Source: Blastomussa wellsi (Eukaryota > Cnidaria > Anthozoa > Scleractinia > Plerogyridae). Taken from it: 64,000 nt of DNA. The stretch covers positions 28,723,038-28,787,037 of the forward strand of contig OX393562.1 in NCBI GenBank assembly GCA_947652115.1, given 5' to 3'. The translations under genes were made by a program, and so were the position numbers. Numbering within the stretch: the stretch's first letter is position 1; every line of letters starts with the position of its first letter. Positions 23,773 to 36,700 of this stretch are shown piece by piece. The notes under the pieces were generated by a model. It was not told the origin of the DNA. It saw only the letters and a program-made list of their open reading frames with translations, and did no database searches.

Positions 23773-23909
23773 ACAGTCAGTCAGTGAGTTAGTGAGTCAG
23801 TGAGTGAGTCAGCCCCAGTCCGTCAGTCAGCTAGTTAAGCATTCAGTCAAGTGCCAGTTTGTCAGCCGGCCATTCAGGCCAGTCAGTCAGTCAGTCAGTC
23901 AGTCAGTCT
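23773..23909 (+). repeat. (GTCA)n / (GTGA)n microsatellite
   Basis: Tandem tetranucleotide cagt/cagtga with interruptions, pure near 23879-23908. Confidence 0.85.
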
Positions 23910-25199
23910 ATTGTTCATCCATGCATTTGTAGTCCCCAGAGAAGAGAATTCAGACTGCAGCAAGTTTTACAGCCAAACAATAACCAAAATCATTTATTTC
24001 TTTTCACATCATTAATGACAGTCACCTAATTGTGACTTGTAGCTCATAATATTCAAGTTATAACTAAAATACATGTATTGAGTCACACCATGTTCAGTTT
24101 GAAGCGAACTTTACTTGAACAGAACTCTGCAAAGAAATTAAAGCAAACCTCAGCTTAAATGGAAACAAAACACATGATCGCCTTATATTAGCTGCATATA
24201 GGCTCTACAGGTTGAAAGTTGAAAGTTCATTATGTCGTTGCATTTTTCGTCAGCAAGTGTTATTCAGTTCCTAGAGTGAAGGTTGCTATATAATGTCTCC
24301 TTTAAAATGATTAAATTTACCGTTTCAAAATACCTTAAATGTCCAAAAGAGAAATGGATAGTAAATGCCTAATAAGGACGTTTAGTTAGCGATACCGAAT
24401 GAAAGATCGACTACGACTTTTTTTCAAAACTAGCGCGATATATCGTCAAGGTCCATGCCAATCAGTCATTCCTCGGTTGCTTCCGCCGAAGCACACGAAA
24501 AGTGCCGGATCGCGGACCGATGGTGTAACGAGGTTGGTTTGAGCTCAGACTCTCTCTTGAATCTCGTACTCAGGCCTCTGTCAGAAGGTCATCTATAATC
24601 GTAATGTACTACGAAATTTACGAAGTAACAGCAGAAATGAAATGTTCTTAAGATAGCAATACACGATTCAAAATGTTTTAAAAGAGAGTGTTTCGGATGA
24701 TAACAAACTGCATCTATTGCCAGTTTCGACGATCAGAACACTAATCGGTGTCACACGATATTATGAGTACAATATTAGAACAGCGCTGAAAACGGTCTTC
24801 AATATTTTAGTTGCGCAGACGTGTAGATAGTGTTGAGGATCTTCTGGACACGAGTCTTGGTGGATTGCGGACTTGGCACTGTATTTACTGATTGGCTGAT
24901 GAATATCAGCTGATAATGCTACGAACCGAAAGCAGTTGGTTTAAAACTTGCAGTCACAATCCAGAATTTCGTTGTGTACTTTGCACTGGTGTTATTAATT
25001 CTTGAACTGCACTGCTCTCAGCCAATCAGTATCGAGCATTTTTCATGTATATTATTATAAATGATCAGCATGTTGAGGTATAATCGTAAGGAAAGTGTGC
25101 CAGCGCAACCTCAAATTGCCAAAAACTGAACCTAAACCGTTACCACGCACTTAAAAAAGAGAACAACCTTCTTTATAAAGCAGAAGTTTCCTTTCTTAC

Positions 25200-25426
25200 C
25201 AGTTATATCTTGGTATGTATGCATGGTCCTGCAATTCATTACCAATTTCCAGCTGGTTGTTGGGGACAATCGGGTCATCTGTCTCAGCCTGGTACCTGGT
25301 TCGGGCTCGCATTTTCCTTTTACTCAGCGTTCGGCCGAATCTCAAATAAGAACTCTCCGCACTGTGGAGGAAAGTTGTCGAGAGAAGGAAGGCCACCAGG
25401 ACAATGGATAAGACAGCGTACTTCAT
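25200..25426 (-). CDS. RFamide-type neuropeptide precursor, single RFGR copy (N2), exon 1
   Basis: The exon encodes 75 codons plus two bases. The signal peptide is MKYAVLSIVLVAFLLSTTFL with probable cleavage after HSA. ESSYLRFGRTLSKRK follows directly, giving a predicted ESSYLRF-amide, then KRK and a polar acidic remainder (TDDPIVPNNQLE). The acceptor ctttctttcag lies nine bases before the ATG and the donor ggtaaga gives a phase-2 split, both as in N1 and N3. The second exon is not certain. One candidate at 25065-25125 (acceptor ggtttaggttcag, 73-base intron) would give a 95-residue protein, the same length as N3. Its sequence does not resemble the other second exons and no AATAAA was found nearby. 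Confidence 0.65.
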
Positions 25427-25532
25427 GCTTATTTCCTGAAAGAAAGGAATCGAATCGAAAAGGTGCGTACACAGTTGTATTTGGAATGACTGAGACTCAA
25501 AACCTACGATTTATGAAGAGTTCACCACTTTG

Positions 25533-25755
25533 GGGGAGCGAGGTTGGCGCAGTGCTGAGAGCGCTCGCCTCCCACCAATGTGGCCCAGGTTTGATTGCGG
25601 CCTAGTGCCATATGTGGGTTGAGTTTGTTGTTGGTTCTCTCCTCGCTTTGGGGTTTTTTCAAAAACCAACATTTCTACATTCCAATTCGACCTAGAGGAC
25701 CCGCATGGAAACCAGCTGAGGTGGCCATCCTCATAATTTTCTACAAATATTCAGT
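25533..25755 (+). mobile_element. tRNA-derived SINE family C
   Basis: The head gaggttggcgcagtgctgag (A-box) and ccaggtttgattgcgg (diverged B-box) is spaced as in a tRNA. It is followed by a body with gtgggttgagtttgttgttg and ending ggccatcctcataattttct. It lies just upstream, in reverse orientation, of gene N2. Confidence 0.65.
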
Positions 25756-25837
25756 TTATAAGTAGGTTTTTTCTTGCCTAAGGAAAACGAGAGAATGATA
25801 ACATGTGATTTATACTTAAGAAATAGAAAACATGTAC

Positions 25838-26075
25838 CGTGTTTCTATCGAGTTATAGAAACACGAGTGGTAGTTTGGGAGAACGAGAATCGTGTTTCTA
25901 TGATTCGATAGAAACACGCGGTGTTTTCTTTTAGGAAATACCGCGACGAGAAAAAGGAAAACAACTTGTTAACTTTGATTATCAACATGTAAATTCTCTT
26001 TGCTCGCGCCATCATAACGTCAACAGCTCGTGCTAGTTCTGTGTCTCCATTGAGTTATAGAAACACGATTTTTAA
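25838..26075. repeat. Cluster of GTTTCTAT hairpins
   Basis: Two hairpins, cgtgtttctat/atagaaacacg (25838-25865) and cgtgtttcta/tagaaacacg (25891-25918), are followed by a third half-copy gagttatagaaacacg near 26.06 kb. They look like ends of a palindromic element family in which copies inserted in or next to each other. Confidence 0.6.
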
Positions 26076-26790
26076 CCAATCAGCGAGCGTATTTTCTTAG
26101 GACTGTTTTCTAAAATAATATGTTATTTTGTGGTAAATGTGCAGTGTAAACTGACTATCAGTAATGCAATTGTAGCGTGATGTAGTACTAGTAGTTTTTT
26201 GTCAGATACTCAGTCATAACATTGTCTATTTTCTCTTTAATTTGTATATGTATACTCTATAGCTTTTTTCGTTAACGAATTTATAGCGCATTTGTCTGTA
26301 ATGTAAAATTTTTACTGTTTTGTTATTTAAAAAAATTTAAAAAGTAGCTCCTTGGGGTTTTAACTTCCTAAGGAGGGGGCGGGGAATGATTCAGCGGAGA
26401 GTGCTTTTAAAAATGACCTAGCAAGGGTGTGTGGGATGGGGCGCATAATTGAGCGTTTACTTTCAGCATTCAAGAAACCTGCTTAGTTGTGCGGTGATGA
26501 TGTATGCGTTGGAAAACAAAATTGTGTGCAAAGAGTGGATGAAAGTCAGCTTTTTACTGCAATTTTTTGCTTGGGTTCGGCATCATATGTGTGTTGCGTC
26601 TGTTGTTGAGTTGCTCTAGGGTATTTACCCATGCTCTACAGTTTCCCTCCATCCACAGGAAATAGCACTTCTAAACTCTACACCCCTAAGCGAGACGAAG
26701 AGCATCCCTGTCTGTTTCATATGGTAGTCTCTCCCTTACCGCCCCTCCCTCCCGTGGAGCAAAAACCCAGTCTGTGGATACGCCACCGCA

Positions 26791-26952
26791 AATTGCCATC
26801 TGAAAGCAATGGAGACACAACACATCTCCACGACCAATACATGCACGCATGCGCACGCCGAAACAGCTGTCCATGACTGCCACTCCACTGGTAATAGGCT
26901 GTGCGCAGGCGTACAAGTTTTGTCCAAACCGCATTGCTTTCAGATGGCAAAT
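26791..26952. mobile_element. MITE with ~20-bp inverted ends
   Basis: The left end ttgccatctgaaagcaatg pairs with the right end cattgctttcagatggcaa. The internal ORFs in several frames have no family resemblance and come from the element. Confidence 0.75.
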
Positions 26953-29900
26953 TCCTATTTATACTTTGTATCAAGTTTACATATTAACCCAATAAAGTTT
27001 AACTTGCATATCTAGATTCATCATAACGTCTCAATTTTGCATGTACGAATTCAGGCTACTATAAACCGGAAAGACGGGAAAAAATAAAGAGCTGTAAAGT
27101 AGTGGAAAGTTTTAACTATTTGTATGTAAAATTTTTAGACATGGATTTTTATCAAGATCATCAAATATCAGAATAATTTTTTTAATAACGGTTAGAACAC
27201 AGTCACTATCTTTTACCTATCAATCAAATTTCTACAAAAAACGAAACTCATCGTCCGAACAACTTCCAAACAGTTAAATAAGATGTGGAAAAGATAAGAT
27301 ATTAGAATTCAAAGGCGACAGACCACAATCTCAATGTTGGCTCCTGTAATAAAAAAATTCCCAGTACGTCGATAAGAATATTTTTTTAAACGAGGGATAC
27401 GTTTTTTTAAGGCTATCTTTTCTTTAAAGGTGGGGTACCAATAATTTCTCCTTTTGCTATTGCAATGTAGTGTGTAATCCTAAAAGGTTTGCAAATGTGG
27501 CAGTTGTACAGTTCCAACTAATATTAAATATCTCGCTTACTGGATAGCTGAGGAGTGTCCTTGTTCTGTTTCACGCTCCTGTAGATTTTTGTGAGGAATT
27601 CTCCACTCTTGCGTTGACAGTTGTCTTAAATTCGTCTACAGGAAAAAAGCATATTATGTAGAAATTTTACAGCCAAATTAACCCGATACGTAAATAACAT
27701 TCTTCCGAAAAGAATGAACTTTTGTTTTAGCACCGGATCAGTTAACTTAGAAATGAACTCCGATCAATCTTCCGTGTGATTTGCCCATACGTCCCCCTTT
27801 CAATTTCGCGCCATAAAAATCTTAGCTCAGGAAATGAACCAGAGTTAATGGTTGTCGTATTGTTTAACTGTTAAAAAAGATTTATTTCGTTTGTAATCAT
27901 TTTACGCATCATCTAAACATCAGATTATCTGGAACCAATTAAAATCTAAAATAGAATAAACTTGAATTGACTCACATGGTAAGCAGAAAAGGATGATCTG
28001 TGGGCGTGTGTATTTTCAATAACAAACAAAAAAAGCGCAGAGTCTTTCCTCCATGTGATAATTGCGCAAAAAATCTGACCAAAACGACTTTTTGTAATTA
28101 AACTCTGCACGGAAAATTAAAATTTCACACTCTACGACCAAAATTTAATTTGCTAGTTTGTTTTACATTTGAAAACTTAAAAATTTCGGTAAGTTGTTCC
28201 GCTCATTTCCTGTCTTCGATAAAGCACCATCTGCCTTCCCCTGTTGAACATGCATGGACATGAATTATAACGAAAAAAACAAGTGTGAATCTTTGGAGTA
28301 AAAGTTTTAAATCGATTCCTTTTCAATGTAGTTTTCTCTTTTTACGCCAGATAGTAATCGAGTTTTCAATCTATATTTCGCAATCTAGCTTGATGTACAG
28401 AAACAAATTAAAATGAAGCAAAAACGCTTGGTAGAGAAGTTTTAAAATATCCCTTGTTAAGTGCGCTAAATATTCCATATGGTCCTTGGTTTCTTCATAT
28501 ATTGAGTCCAATTTCGTGCGGTGTTTGGAGGTCTGTGGAGCAGACATAAATCTTCGCGAGAATGGCAGAAGTTATTATGTTGCCAGAACTGCTGGCGCAT
28601 TTCCGGGCACTGCTGGAAACTGTTTCATTTATAACTTTGCTGTGTTAATAGTGGTAAAACAGAATCGAATCATGAAAAAAGTCTCGAGAACGTACAGGGC
28701 TTACCTACCTTCAAATTCATATATTATGGAATATAGGACTAAAGATTAGGGTTGATTGTAGAAATATATTATATATATGAATTTTTCAGCCCTTGCTTTG
28801 TAGCGAAGCTTTTCCCTTTTTTGGCGTCGAGGCATATAACTTCATTTGGTTTTTTTTACACGTCCTGTTACGTCAAACCCCTGTTAGTTGATCAGGCAAG
28901 CCATTCATTGTTATATGTTGAAATTCTCGAGTATATGGGCATAAAAAGGATGGTCCTGAACTCGTCTCGACAGTGTGAATAAACCTATCAAAAATATACC
29001 TGTCTCTAACCGTAGGTCGAAATTAACCAAGCAAAACCGCAACCGAAACAGATTTCAGTCGTAAACCGGAGATAGAAATTTAAGCTAGAAAGTGTATCAT
29101 TTTCCAAACAAATCTACCCAGGGTGATTGGAATTTATACAGGGGGAGGGGTGGGGATGTGACAGCTATAAAAAACGCTGTTTGAGCAGTCCTCCCGAAAA
29201 TCTGAAATATCATCCCGGATATTTGGGAGAAACTCCCGAACAAAAATTCCCGAAATTTTAATTTCATTACTTCGTGTTTCCCGGAAAATTTTCCAAGTCT
29301 CCCGATTCCCGGCAAGAAGTTTGTTTTTCTCCCGAAACAACCCTTTTTAGATTTGACATTCCCCATAATTTATGTAAACTTTTGAATCCGATCATTGGTG
29401 ATTGTTACAACAATGAACTAGACCGTTGTTCAGTTAAAGATTTTGGTCATTTGAACTCGAAATCGAATACAATCTGAGTGTGTTTTTCGAATCTGCCTAA
29501 ATTCCGAGCTGATCATGATCGCGAGCAAACTGGTAGCCTGCCTTGCGTTGAATTAAACCTGGCAAAACAATAAAGTGTATTATCTTTTGATAAGGGAGAT
29601 TTGCGTTTCCGTGGATGATAGTTTATGAATAGAAATTTTTTAACACTTTATAAGATATTGAGAATTCGAAAATCCCTAACAGCAGGCGTGGTAATTATTT
29701 TTGACTGCAGAGTAACAAAAAAGAAATGATAAATCGAGTCGTTTCCAGATGTCGTAAAAACATTTATTTAACATGATGACTGACGGCATCACAATAATAA
29801 CTTCATTAAAATCAGGGTACATGGAATTCAGTAGTCAGTTTTCCCCGTTTTTGCTGAGAGGCCAGAATTCTCTACTTGCACAAATCCCATAATACACCTC

Positions 29901-32600
29901 TTTTACCCCCCAAAATTTTGCATAATCATTGTTTGCAATTTCTCCTGGGACATGAAGATGTCCCATGGGAAATCTAAAACAATGCCTATGCAAGTTTTTT
30001 TTGGGGGGTAGAAGCGGTGTATTATGGTATTGTGCAAGTAGAGAATGCAGATTTCAGGAAATTAAAAATTTGTAAAACTGAGGAACCAAATGACTATTTT
30101 TATAACTATTTGTTGTCTGAACACTTCATCGATTCCTGTTGACTAAGAGATTTGTTTCAAGATAAAATTTAGTCATATCTAAAATGAATTATAAAGATTT
30201 GTTACAAAGTACAAATTAAATGACAAACTTTAGCGTCTCTCTAGATGAAAAAAGATCTTCACACTTTAACTAAACACAGGTCTTTGTTCTGCTAAAGTTG
30301 TGATAAATGTACTTGGAAGATGCCTACGAAATGCGTAAAAAACAAAATAATCGCGAGTTAATGTTTAGTTTTCTTGAACTACGTCGCTGCCTTCTTTTTA
30401 ATTAAAAAACTCTTTCATTTAACTGTATTGTATCAATAACATTCATATAAATTTAACGTCTGTTTATCAGGTATTGTCGCATTCTATCCAGGCATTCAGG
30501 ATTCTTTGTGTTATTTAGGGACAGTGGACAGATTAACAGAAATATTTCAGCTTCTTATGCATCGAAAAATCTTACTATTAAAGTATTTTTTCGATGTACA
30601 TACAGAGACAGATAAAGTTGTATTTTCTAAAATTTTATTGACTTTCTTTAATTAAATTCGAAACTCATTAGCAGCTAATATCGAAAGAAAACAATGTTAC
30701 AATGTGAGAAAAAACTGAACTAGTGAACTAATTGAACTAGTGCGTTTGATTTATTTCAGGGAGAGCGAAATTTCTTGCCAGGCAGATCGGATTTGCCTTA
30801 TTTACTTTTCTACTGAAAGCTCAGTTGTAAAAACTATGGTAAACTTCAACTTACACTCAAACAAAGTCTTTCATGCAAATACACAGATCGAACATAGTGC
30901 CATTTTCTATGGCTCTATTTATGTGCTTTGAATCAAAAATAATAAAAAAAAAACTCTTGCCGTCAAAGAGTAACGCGAGCGCGATCGCCTTCTATCGGCG
31001 AATAGAGAATAGTTGGAAAATCAGATCCGATACCTGAATTTCCAAAAGAACACAGCTGAGTTTCTGCTAATTCCTGATAGCAACTACAAACAGATAAGCG
31101 AAAATGTTTATTAGGAAAATTGATTTTAACAGTTTCACGCCGTTATGGCAAAAAGGTAAACGATAAACATCACAACTGAACCAATATCTAATTAAGTAAA
31201 ATAAATAATAGGGCGCAACAAACGATAACGAACGCGCGCTGCCATATCAGGATTTTATCACCTTATAAATATAATTTTGAATAGAAGACGACTGAAGCTT
31301 GACGAATTCGTAAAGCAGATTAGATTATCACATACTGGTCCAGTTTTTTAAGGTTTGTGAGTCATCCGTTATTATGCTCATCTTCTTCGATCCGAAATTC
31401 GTAGCCGGTAAGGTTGTCGTTTATGTTGCATTGCCAGGGCACTGGGCCCTAGCAAGCATAAATTGTGGTTCCAATTTTTTCATCGTTCCTACCTTTGATA
31501 AATAAGCACTGTATCCCCAAACATGAGGGTGGGTTTAAAGCGCGAGAGGGGGAGAAGCTTTGTATAGGGTAATGCCAAAAATACTCAAGAATACTTTATA
31601 GAAGGAAAACGCGTGTGTGGTTCCACGAAGCGCCATACAGTTTCTCGATGAGTTTCAAATGCAATGCGTATCTATAGTTTATATATTGCAGTACCTTTTG
31701 CAAATTTTAGGACAACAGTCAACTCTATCAAAAGCGGATACCCGCGGAACCAACTGCAGTTGCCCACCTTTGAAAGGTTTCCTCCTAAAAGAGAGTTAAG
31801 GTGATTCCTCAGTATTGCATTGTGCACCCTTACTGCGCAGAATTTTACGCGTGATTTAGCGCTCGCATAAACAAAATGGTGGCTTTTTCTATTCGGATTA
31901 GCTCACGAGGTAGATAAATTGTCATTTTACTCGTAAACGAGCACGGTGACCTATATCTTTTATTGTGGAATTTTGGTGTACAAATTATCACCTTGAAGTG
32001 AAAAACTAAAACGAGGAATTTATGGTAATTAAAAACGATACATGCAGTTAAAAGGTTGCAGTAAACCGTTACTCGGGGATGCCAATTATGGCCTTGAGAA
32101 CAACGACTCGTGGTACTTTTTGAGTCGATATCGTTTCTATTTGCGTGATTTTTCCATTAATGATATGTAACATTGTTCCATATAAAATTTTTACCCACTA
32201 TTCCTTCAAAAATGTTTGCTTTCAGCTTCCGTAAAATGTACCGTGGAACGATCAAATTACGCGCGTTATTAACACCTTCACAGGCATAAATGGGGTAAGA
32301 TTGGCCCATTATATCTCGTTTGCGAGCGCGGTGAGCTATCTTTTTTATCCTATTTTTCGAAACAGTGCTTCGATGGGAAAATTTAGGGAAAGTTTCAAAA
32401 AACAATTTCGTCAACTTTTATTTCTGAGGTATCACCTTAAAGAGAGACAAACAAGTGAACTTCGGCCAGAATCAGCCAGCAAACCAGGCCACAGAATATA
32501 ATGAACCAGCAATAAGCCATTTAACCTTGCAGTGGAGTCAGCTTAAGGAGAGTTGCCTGAAGTAGCTTTTGTTTCAGCTTCTTCTTGATTAAATTTATAT
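26953..32600. other. Gene-free stretch
   Basis: No supported coding exon was seen. The ORFs at 28486-28749 and 29097-29366 lack signal peptide, motif and splice context. The second overlaps a degenerate series of tcccgaa words (29.15-29.34 kb). One clear foldback element lies at 29.87-30.05 kb. The remainder is AT-rich unique-looking sequence. Confidence 0.5.
29867..30045. mobile_element. Near-perfect palindromic element
   Basis: The left end attctctacttgca and following words (ataatacacc, accccccaaaa, tgggacat) are repeated in reverse complement on the right (atgtccca, ttttggggggt, ggtgtattat, tgcaagtagagaat). The whole ~180 bases would fold into one hairpin with a loop of about four bases. 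Confidence 0.8.
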
Positions 32601-32633
32601 TTATGAGCCTTTTTAAATTGCCTGTTTTCAGTT

Positions 32634-33718
32634 ATGAAGGGTCACAGTTTTGTTCCAGTTTTAGCCTTTTTTGTGGTTTTCCTTGTCATCGCTGTTCAAG
32701 AGGTAGAGCTGGTTAGTAATCTGGGAAGGAGGTTTGGCCGCTCATTAGACAAAAAATGCAATACTGAAAGATCGCTCAAGCGTCGAGCACAATTCTACCG
32801 TCAGCAGACATTACCGCACAATGGAGAAGAAAATGGAAAAGGCCAGTTCTTGGAAGATACGAGAGGGTGAGTATCCTCTCGACTAACCCGATCATAAAAT
32901 GTGGTTCACAGCATTAAACTTAGTACAAATTCTTTGGATCAGAAATATTCTATTCCAGGGAATGCTAAACATTTTACCATCATGGAGGGCATCTTTCCAC
33001 CCAGAAGTAAAAATGAGTACATAATGTATTGTGCAGTCATGAGGGACCTGCGATGGTAAACCATTTAGGAGATTGAAGAGCTTCCAAAACACTAATCAAT
33101 ATTTCTACACAATTTCTAGGCAAGGTTTTCCTAGGCTAATACTAGAAGGAACATAAATTTTATATTCTCGAGCAACATGCGTTCTTTTTAATACTTTTTA
33201 CTTTTTGTTGACAATTTTATTGCAGCAAACAAAAACAATATTTATATTCCAATAATTCAAATTATACAAAATACGTAACACAGTATCATAAATAAAGGAA
33301 CTAAACCAAGAGTTGTTTATGTAGGAACAAAAACATTACAAATAAATGAGTATATGTAGTTATGCTACAGAGAGCTTAATTACAAGGTATAAATTATAGT
33401 CGCCAAAGAGGAAAGCTGAGATATATGGGGTGCATAGAGAGGTGCATCTATAACTTACATCATTTTTGACCCTAATAACAATTCTTATTAATTTACCTAC
33501 TTTACATATAAGGCTTTTTAAGACGAGATTACAAAATACCACAATTTTCCAGATCTTATTGACAAACTTTCTTTCTTTAATGAAAAAGTTCTAATTTGTG
33601 TATACCATTGGTGTGGTTCCCTGTTAACCATTTTTTGAGCTCTGTTTTCATTTTATCTTTCAGACCTAGGAGCAGGATTGATCAGAGAAACGCTAGGCCT
33701 GGAAGATTAATACCATGA
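32634..33718 (+). CDS. RFamide-type neuropeptide precursor, single RFGR copy (N3)
   Basis: Exons 32634-32866 and 33664-33718 encode 95 residues. A hydrophobic signal peptide (MKGHSFVPVLAFFVVFLVIA) leads into VSNLGRRFGRSLDKK. The predicted peptide ends in GRRF-amide, with Arg and then KK as processing sites; the exact N-terminus depends on the signal cleavage. Further basic sites (KRR) lie downstream. The second exon ends RNARPGRLIP, where PGR could give a second amidated end in RP; this is weaker. The acceptor tgttttcag lies two bases before the ATG, and the intron is phase 2 after 77 codons, as in N1. AATAAA follows at 33769. Role inferred as a secreted signalling peptide; receptor unknown. 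Confidence 0.7.
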
Positions 33719-33768
33719 CGAGTTACTACACACATATACAAAGAAATGACTTAAAAGATGAAGTTGGA

Positions 33769-33774
33769 AATAAA
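33769..33774 (+). terminator. Polyadenylation signal AATAAA of N3
   Basis: Canonical AATAAA about 50 bases past the N3 stop codon. Confidence 0.55.
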
Positions 33775-36700
33775 ACAATTTGAAAAATGCAGCGGCCGTG
33801 AGTAATTCACTGTTGTCGACTTGACTAGCGGTGCGGTGCGGCAGAAGTTTAATAGTAAATGTTGTCAAAATAAAACCTGTATTATTATTATATTATACGT
33901 TTCTGAGCAGAAATAAGAAATGGAAAGTTAAAACATGGAAAAAGTGCTTAATTTGTTTAGGGACTTTTCCGTGACGTTTGAGGCGAAAATTAGATGGACT
34001 GTTCCTAGAGACTGTCGTTAAATTATCCTTATTCCAAACCAGAGGATTAAGTCAGCTGCAGTTTAATCGTTTCAATCCACTTTTTTATCATCTCTTAATT
34101 TGGTTTTCCACTGCCCATCGTTTTCGCAGCCTTGCAGTAAAAAAAGAACGTCTTTCGCGCCAAATTACTGCAAAATTTGCAATATTGTGACCAGCTCCTC
34201 GTTGAGCGGTGCGTCACTGAGAAGAATTCTGGGAAATTAAAATTGATCATGCCAGAAATTCTATTCCCCTTCGCTTCGTTCAGCCGAATAGAAAATATTT
34301 CTATTGTAAGTATATAAGTAAACAACGGATTATGGAGGGAGCCGCAGTAATCGAATTTATTACAACCGCACAGTGCAGTGACTCATGCGACATAAGTTAC
34401 AGTTCATTACATCAAATACAATAAAGTAACATTCGGTTGACATACGAAACGTAAAATTCAGTTCATTACAACAAATAAAATTAAGTTATAAATGTAAAAT
34501 AGAAAAGAAAAGCCATAATATAAACATTGGAAAATAACAAAAAATAAATAATAAAAACATTGGAAAAACTTAAGGAATAAGGAAAAAAAATATACAAACT
34601 AGCTGTGCAGCAACACCAAAAAAAATAGGCTCGAGTGAACTGGTCGGCGTCAAGTGCTGTAATATTCACAAGGTGTGGTATATAAAGGTGCACGACACCT
34701 CAATCAATGGCAATAGACCAATGTCGATATTTTAATATTCAGCCTAAAACAATAGACATCACTGCGAGGCTCCGGGGAATAAATCCCACAAACTCTATAA
34801 TTTATACCCAGGAGCCTCGTGCTGAGGTCTATTGTTTTAGGCTGAATTTTAAAATATCGAAATCGGTCTATTATAGCAATATAGGCTAATCAACAAAAGA
34901 ATACATTATAATTCTGCTGTTCCAGTTTTTGTTGCGCATGCTTAAGTTCTAAGCAGAAGTTCAATCTCTCAAAACGGAATGCTGAATTTATTTCTGGCAC
35001 GTCATTTGGAACTTGAATTTATGGAAAAAAATTGCTCCGAAAGAAAGAAGAAGGAACAGTTATATATTGCGTGACTGGTGCTTTCGTCTCTTTGTAATAC
35101 AACTGATACCTTGTGTATAAGTATCGCTCAACGATCGCTAAAAAGTTGATGTCAATCTTTCCATATACAGTGTACGGACTGAAGCTTGATTACAATTAAT
35201 AATTATAAGTGAGAAGGCAGTCAGGACTTCAGACCATCATGTCTCCATAATATCACCGATGTCATATGCCAACTTTTTGTGAAAACACTGCGCCCCGCAT
35301 TCCTTGTTAGAGGATTCTCAAAATGGCCCAACAATTAATTAATTCTAGACGCGCTACCTTTCTTCAAAATATAATATTCTATTTATTCCTCCCGTAACAA
35401 GCCTTTTCTTCTTTGTCGCTTTTGAGACCTTTGGAAGGCGTAGAAATTAGTGATTCTTATAAAACCACATGCGGCCGCGGGCGTGACTACCCGTCGTCCA
35501 TGACAAGGTTTGAATTGTGCCACCCGAAGATAAACGCGAACCTGTTGAATCTTCGGTGAATTTCTTCTTGTGGCATTTGAAATGCCTTTTATCCACTCCA
35601 TCACAGTGAATGAGTACGGGCTCGGGACTCAAAGAATCATTCTATCCAGCCTGATAAACAAAGTGTGAATAAAAAGTATTCAAATAATATGAACAAATAC
35701 AGACTCGAATCGAGGTGTACCGATAAAACTAACAGTCCATGAATGAAATAAGAGTGAACACTGAACATCAAACATTTTGACGACTCACTTGAAATAATTT
35801 GTATTTTAGTTCAAAACGGTCAGTCAGTTCTTTTACCAAAACCAAAAAGAAAAAACTGACAATTAAATATAACCCTGTGATTTCAGTGATTTCATTATAC
35901 TGGAGTTCATTTCGCATGCGCTAGTTTACTCCGGGAGAATAACGGAATGAGCAAAGAATGTTGTTGATTAGGTAGTCCGCTCTCATTGTATCAACATTTC
36001 ACTTTCTGTAAATAAGTCACTACAGTTAAAACAATTTCTGAAATCCGTACGAATTGGGAACATCGTAGCGCCGTAAGTATATGTTTTTTACTCTCTTAGT
36101 TAAAAAAGTGTTTTTTTAGAATGCCTTCGTTGTGTGGGCCGTTTTTTCACGGTCCTTGACAGAGGAGCAGGTTGCGTTAAAAAATTGACCGGAGAGTATT
36201 ACTTTCCGGTTGTGATTTTGATGTTCACTGAACACAAAGCGGCCGAGTTACAGTCTTTCAGGAAGCTTGGTTTCACACTCCAAAACAACAACAAGTCAGT
36301 TTGCGAAACTGGAACGAATAGGATTGAACTAAAACAATCATTTTAACCAATACTATCTTGTTTTAGAGAATTTGTAGTCTCAACAGGTGATCACCACACA
36401 GCACAGTGATTTGTGCTTTCATTAACTTTGTTACACTCCAACATTTTAATTTTGTTTTGTCGGACGAAAGATTATTTTGATAAACCAATTATTACTGGCC
36501 AAATTGAACTTTTATTTAGCTTTTTCAATATTTAAAAAAATCGTATTTTTATGTTAACGTTTTGTTTCTCCACTAAGGGAGAGAGACTGTAAATCAATTT
36601 AAGACAATCGCTGCTACATTTCCTAGCCAACTGAATTTTACCAGGAGAAGTTGTAGGTTCAGCGTCATGTGTTCTTCGCTTTGCCTTCTTCGATATTATA

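Noticed and set aside
23773..23909. CRISPR-like direct repeats
   Set aside because: A plain tetranucleotide microsatellite without spacers.
25065..25125. Second exon of N2
   Set aside because: Phase and intron length fit, but the encoded sequence does not resemble the N1 or N3 second exons and no polyadenylation signal is near, so it is left as a candidate only.
25210..25605. Plus-strand ORF of 131 codons
   Set aside because: It is antisense to the N2 precursor exon and then runs into the SINE at 25.53 kb.
26631..27015. Overlapping ORFs on both strands
   Set aside because: They are produced by the MITE at 26791-26952 and its flanks, open in several frames at once and without motif.
29097..29366. 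Minus-strand ORF of 89 codons
   Set aside because: It overlaps a degenerate tcccgaa repeat; the apparent composition follows from the repeat.
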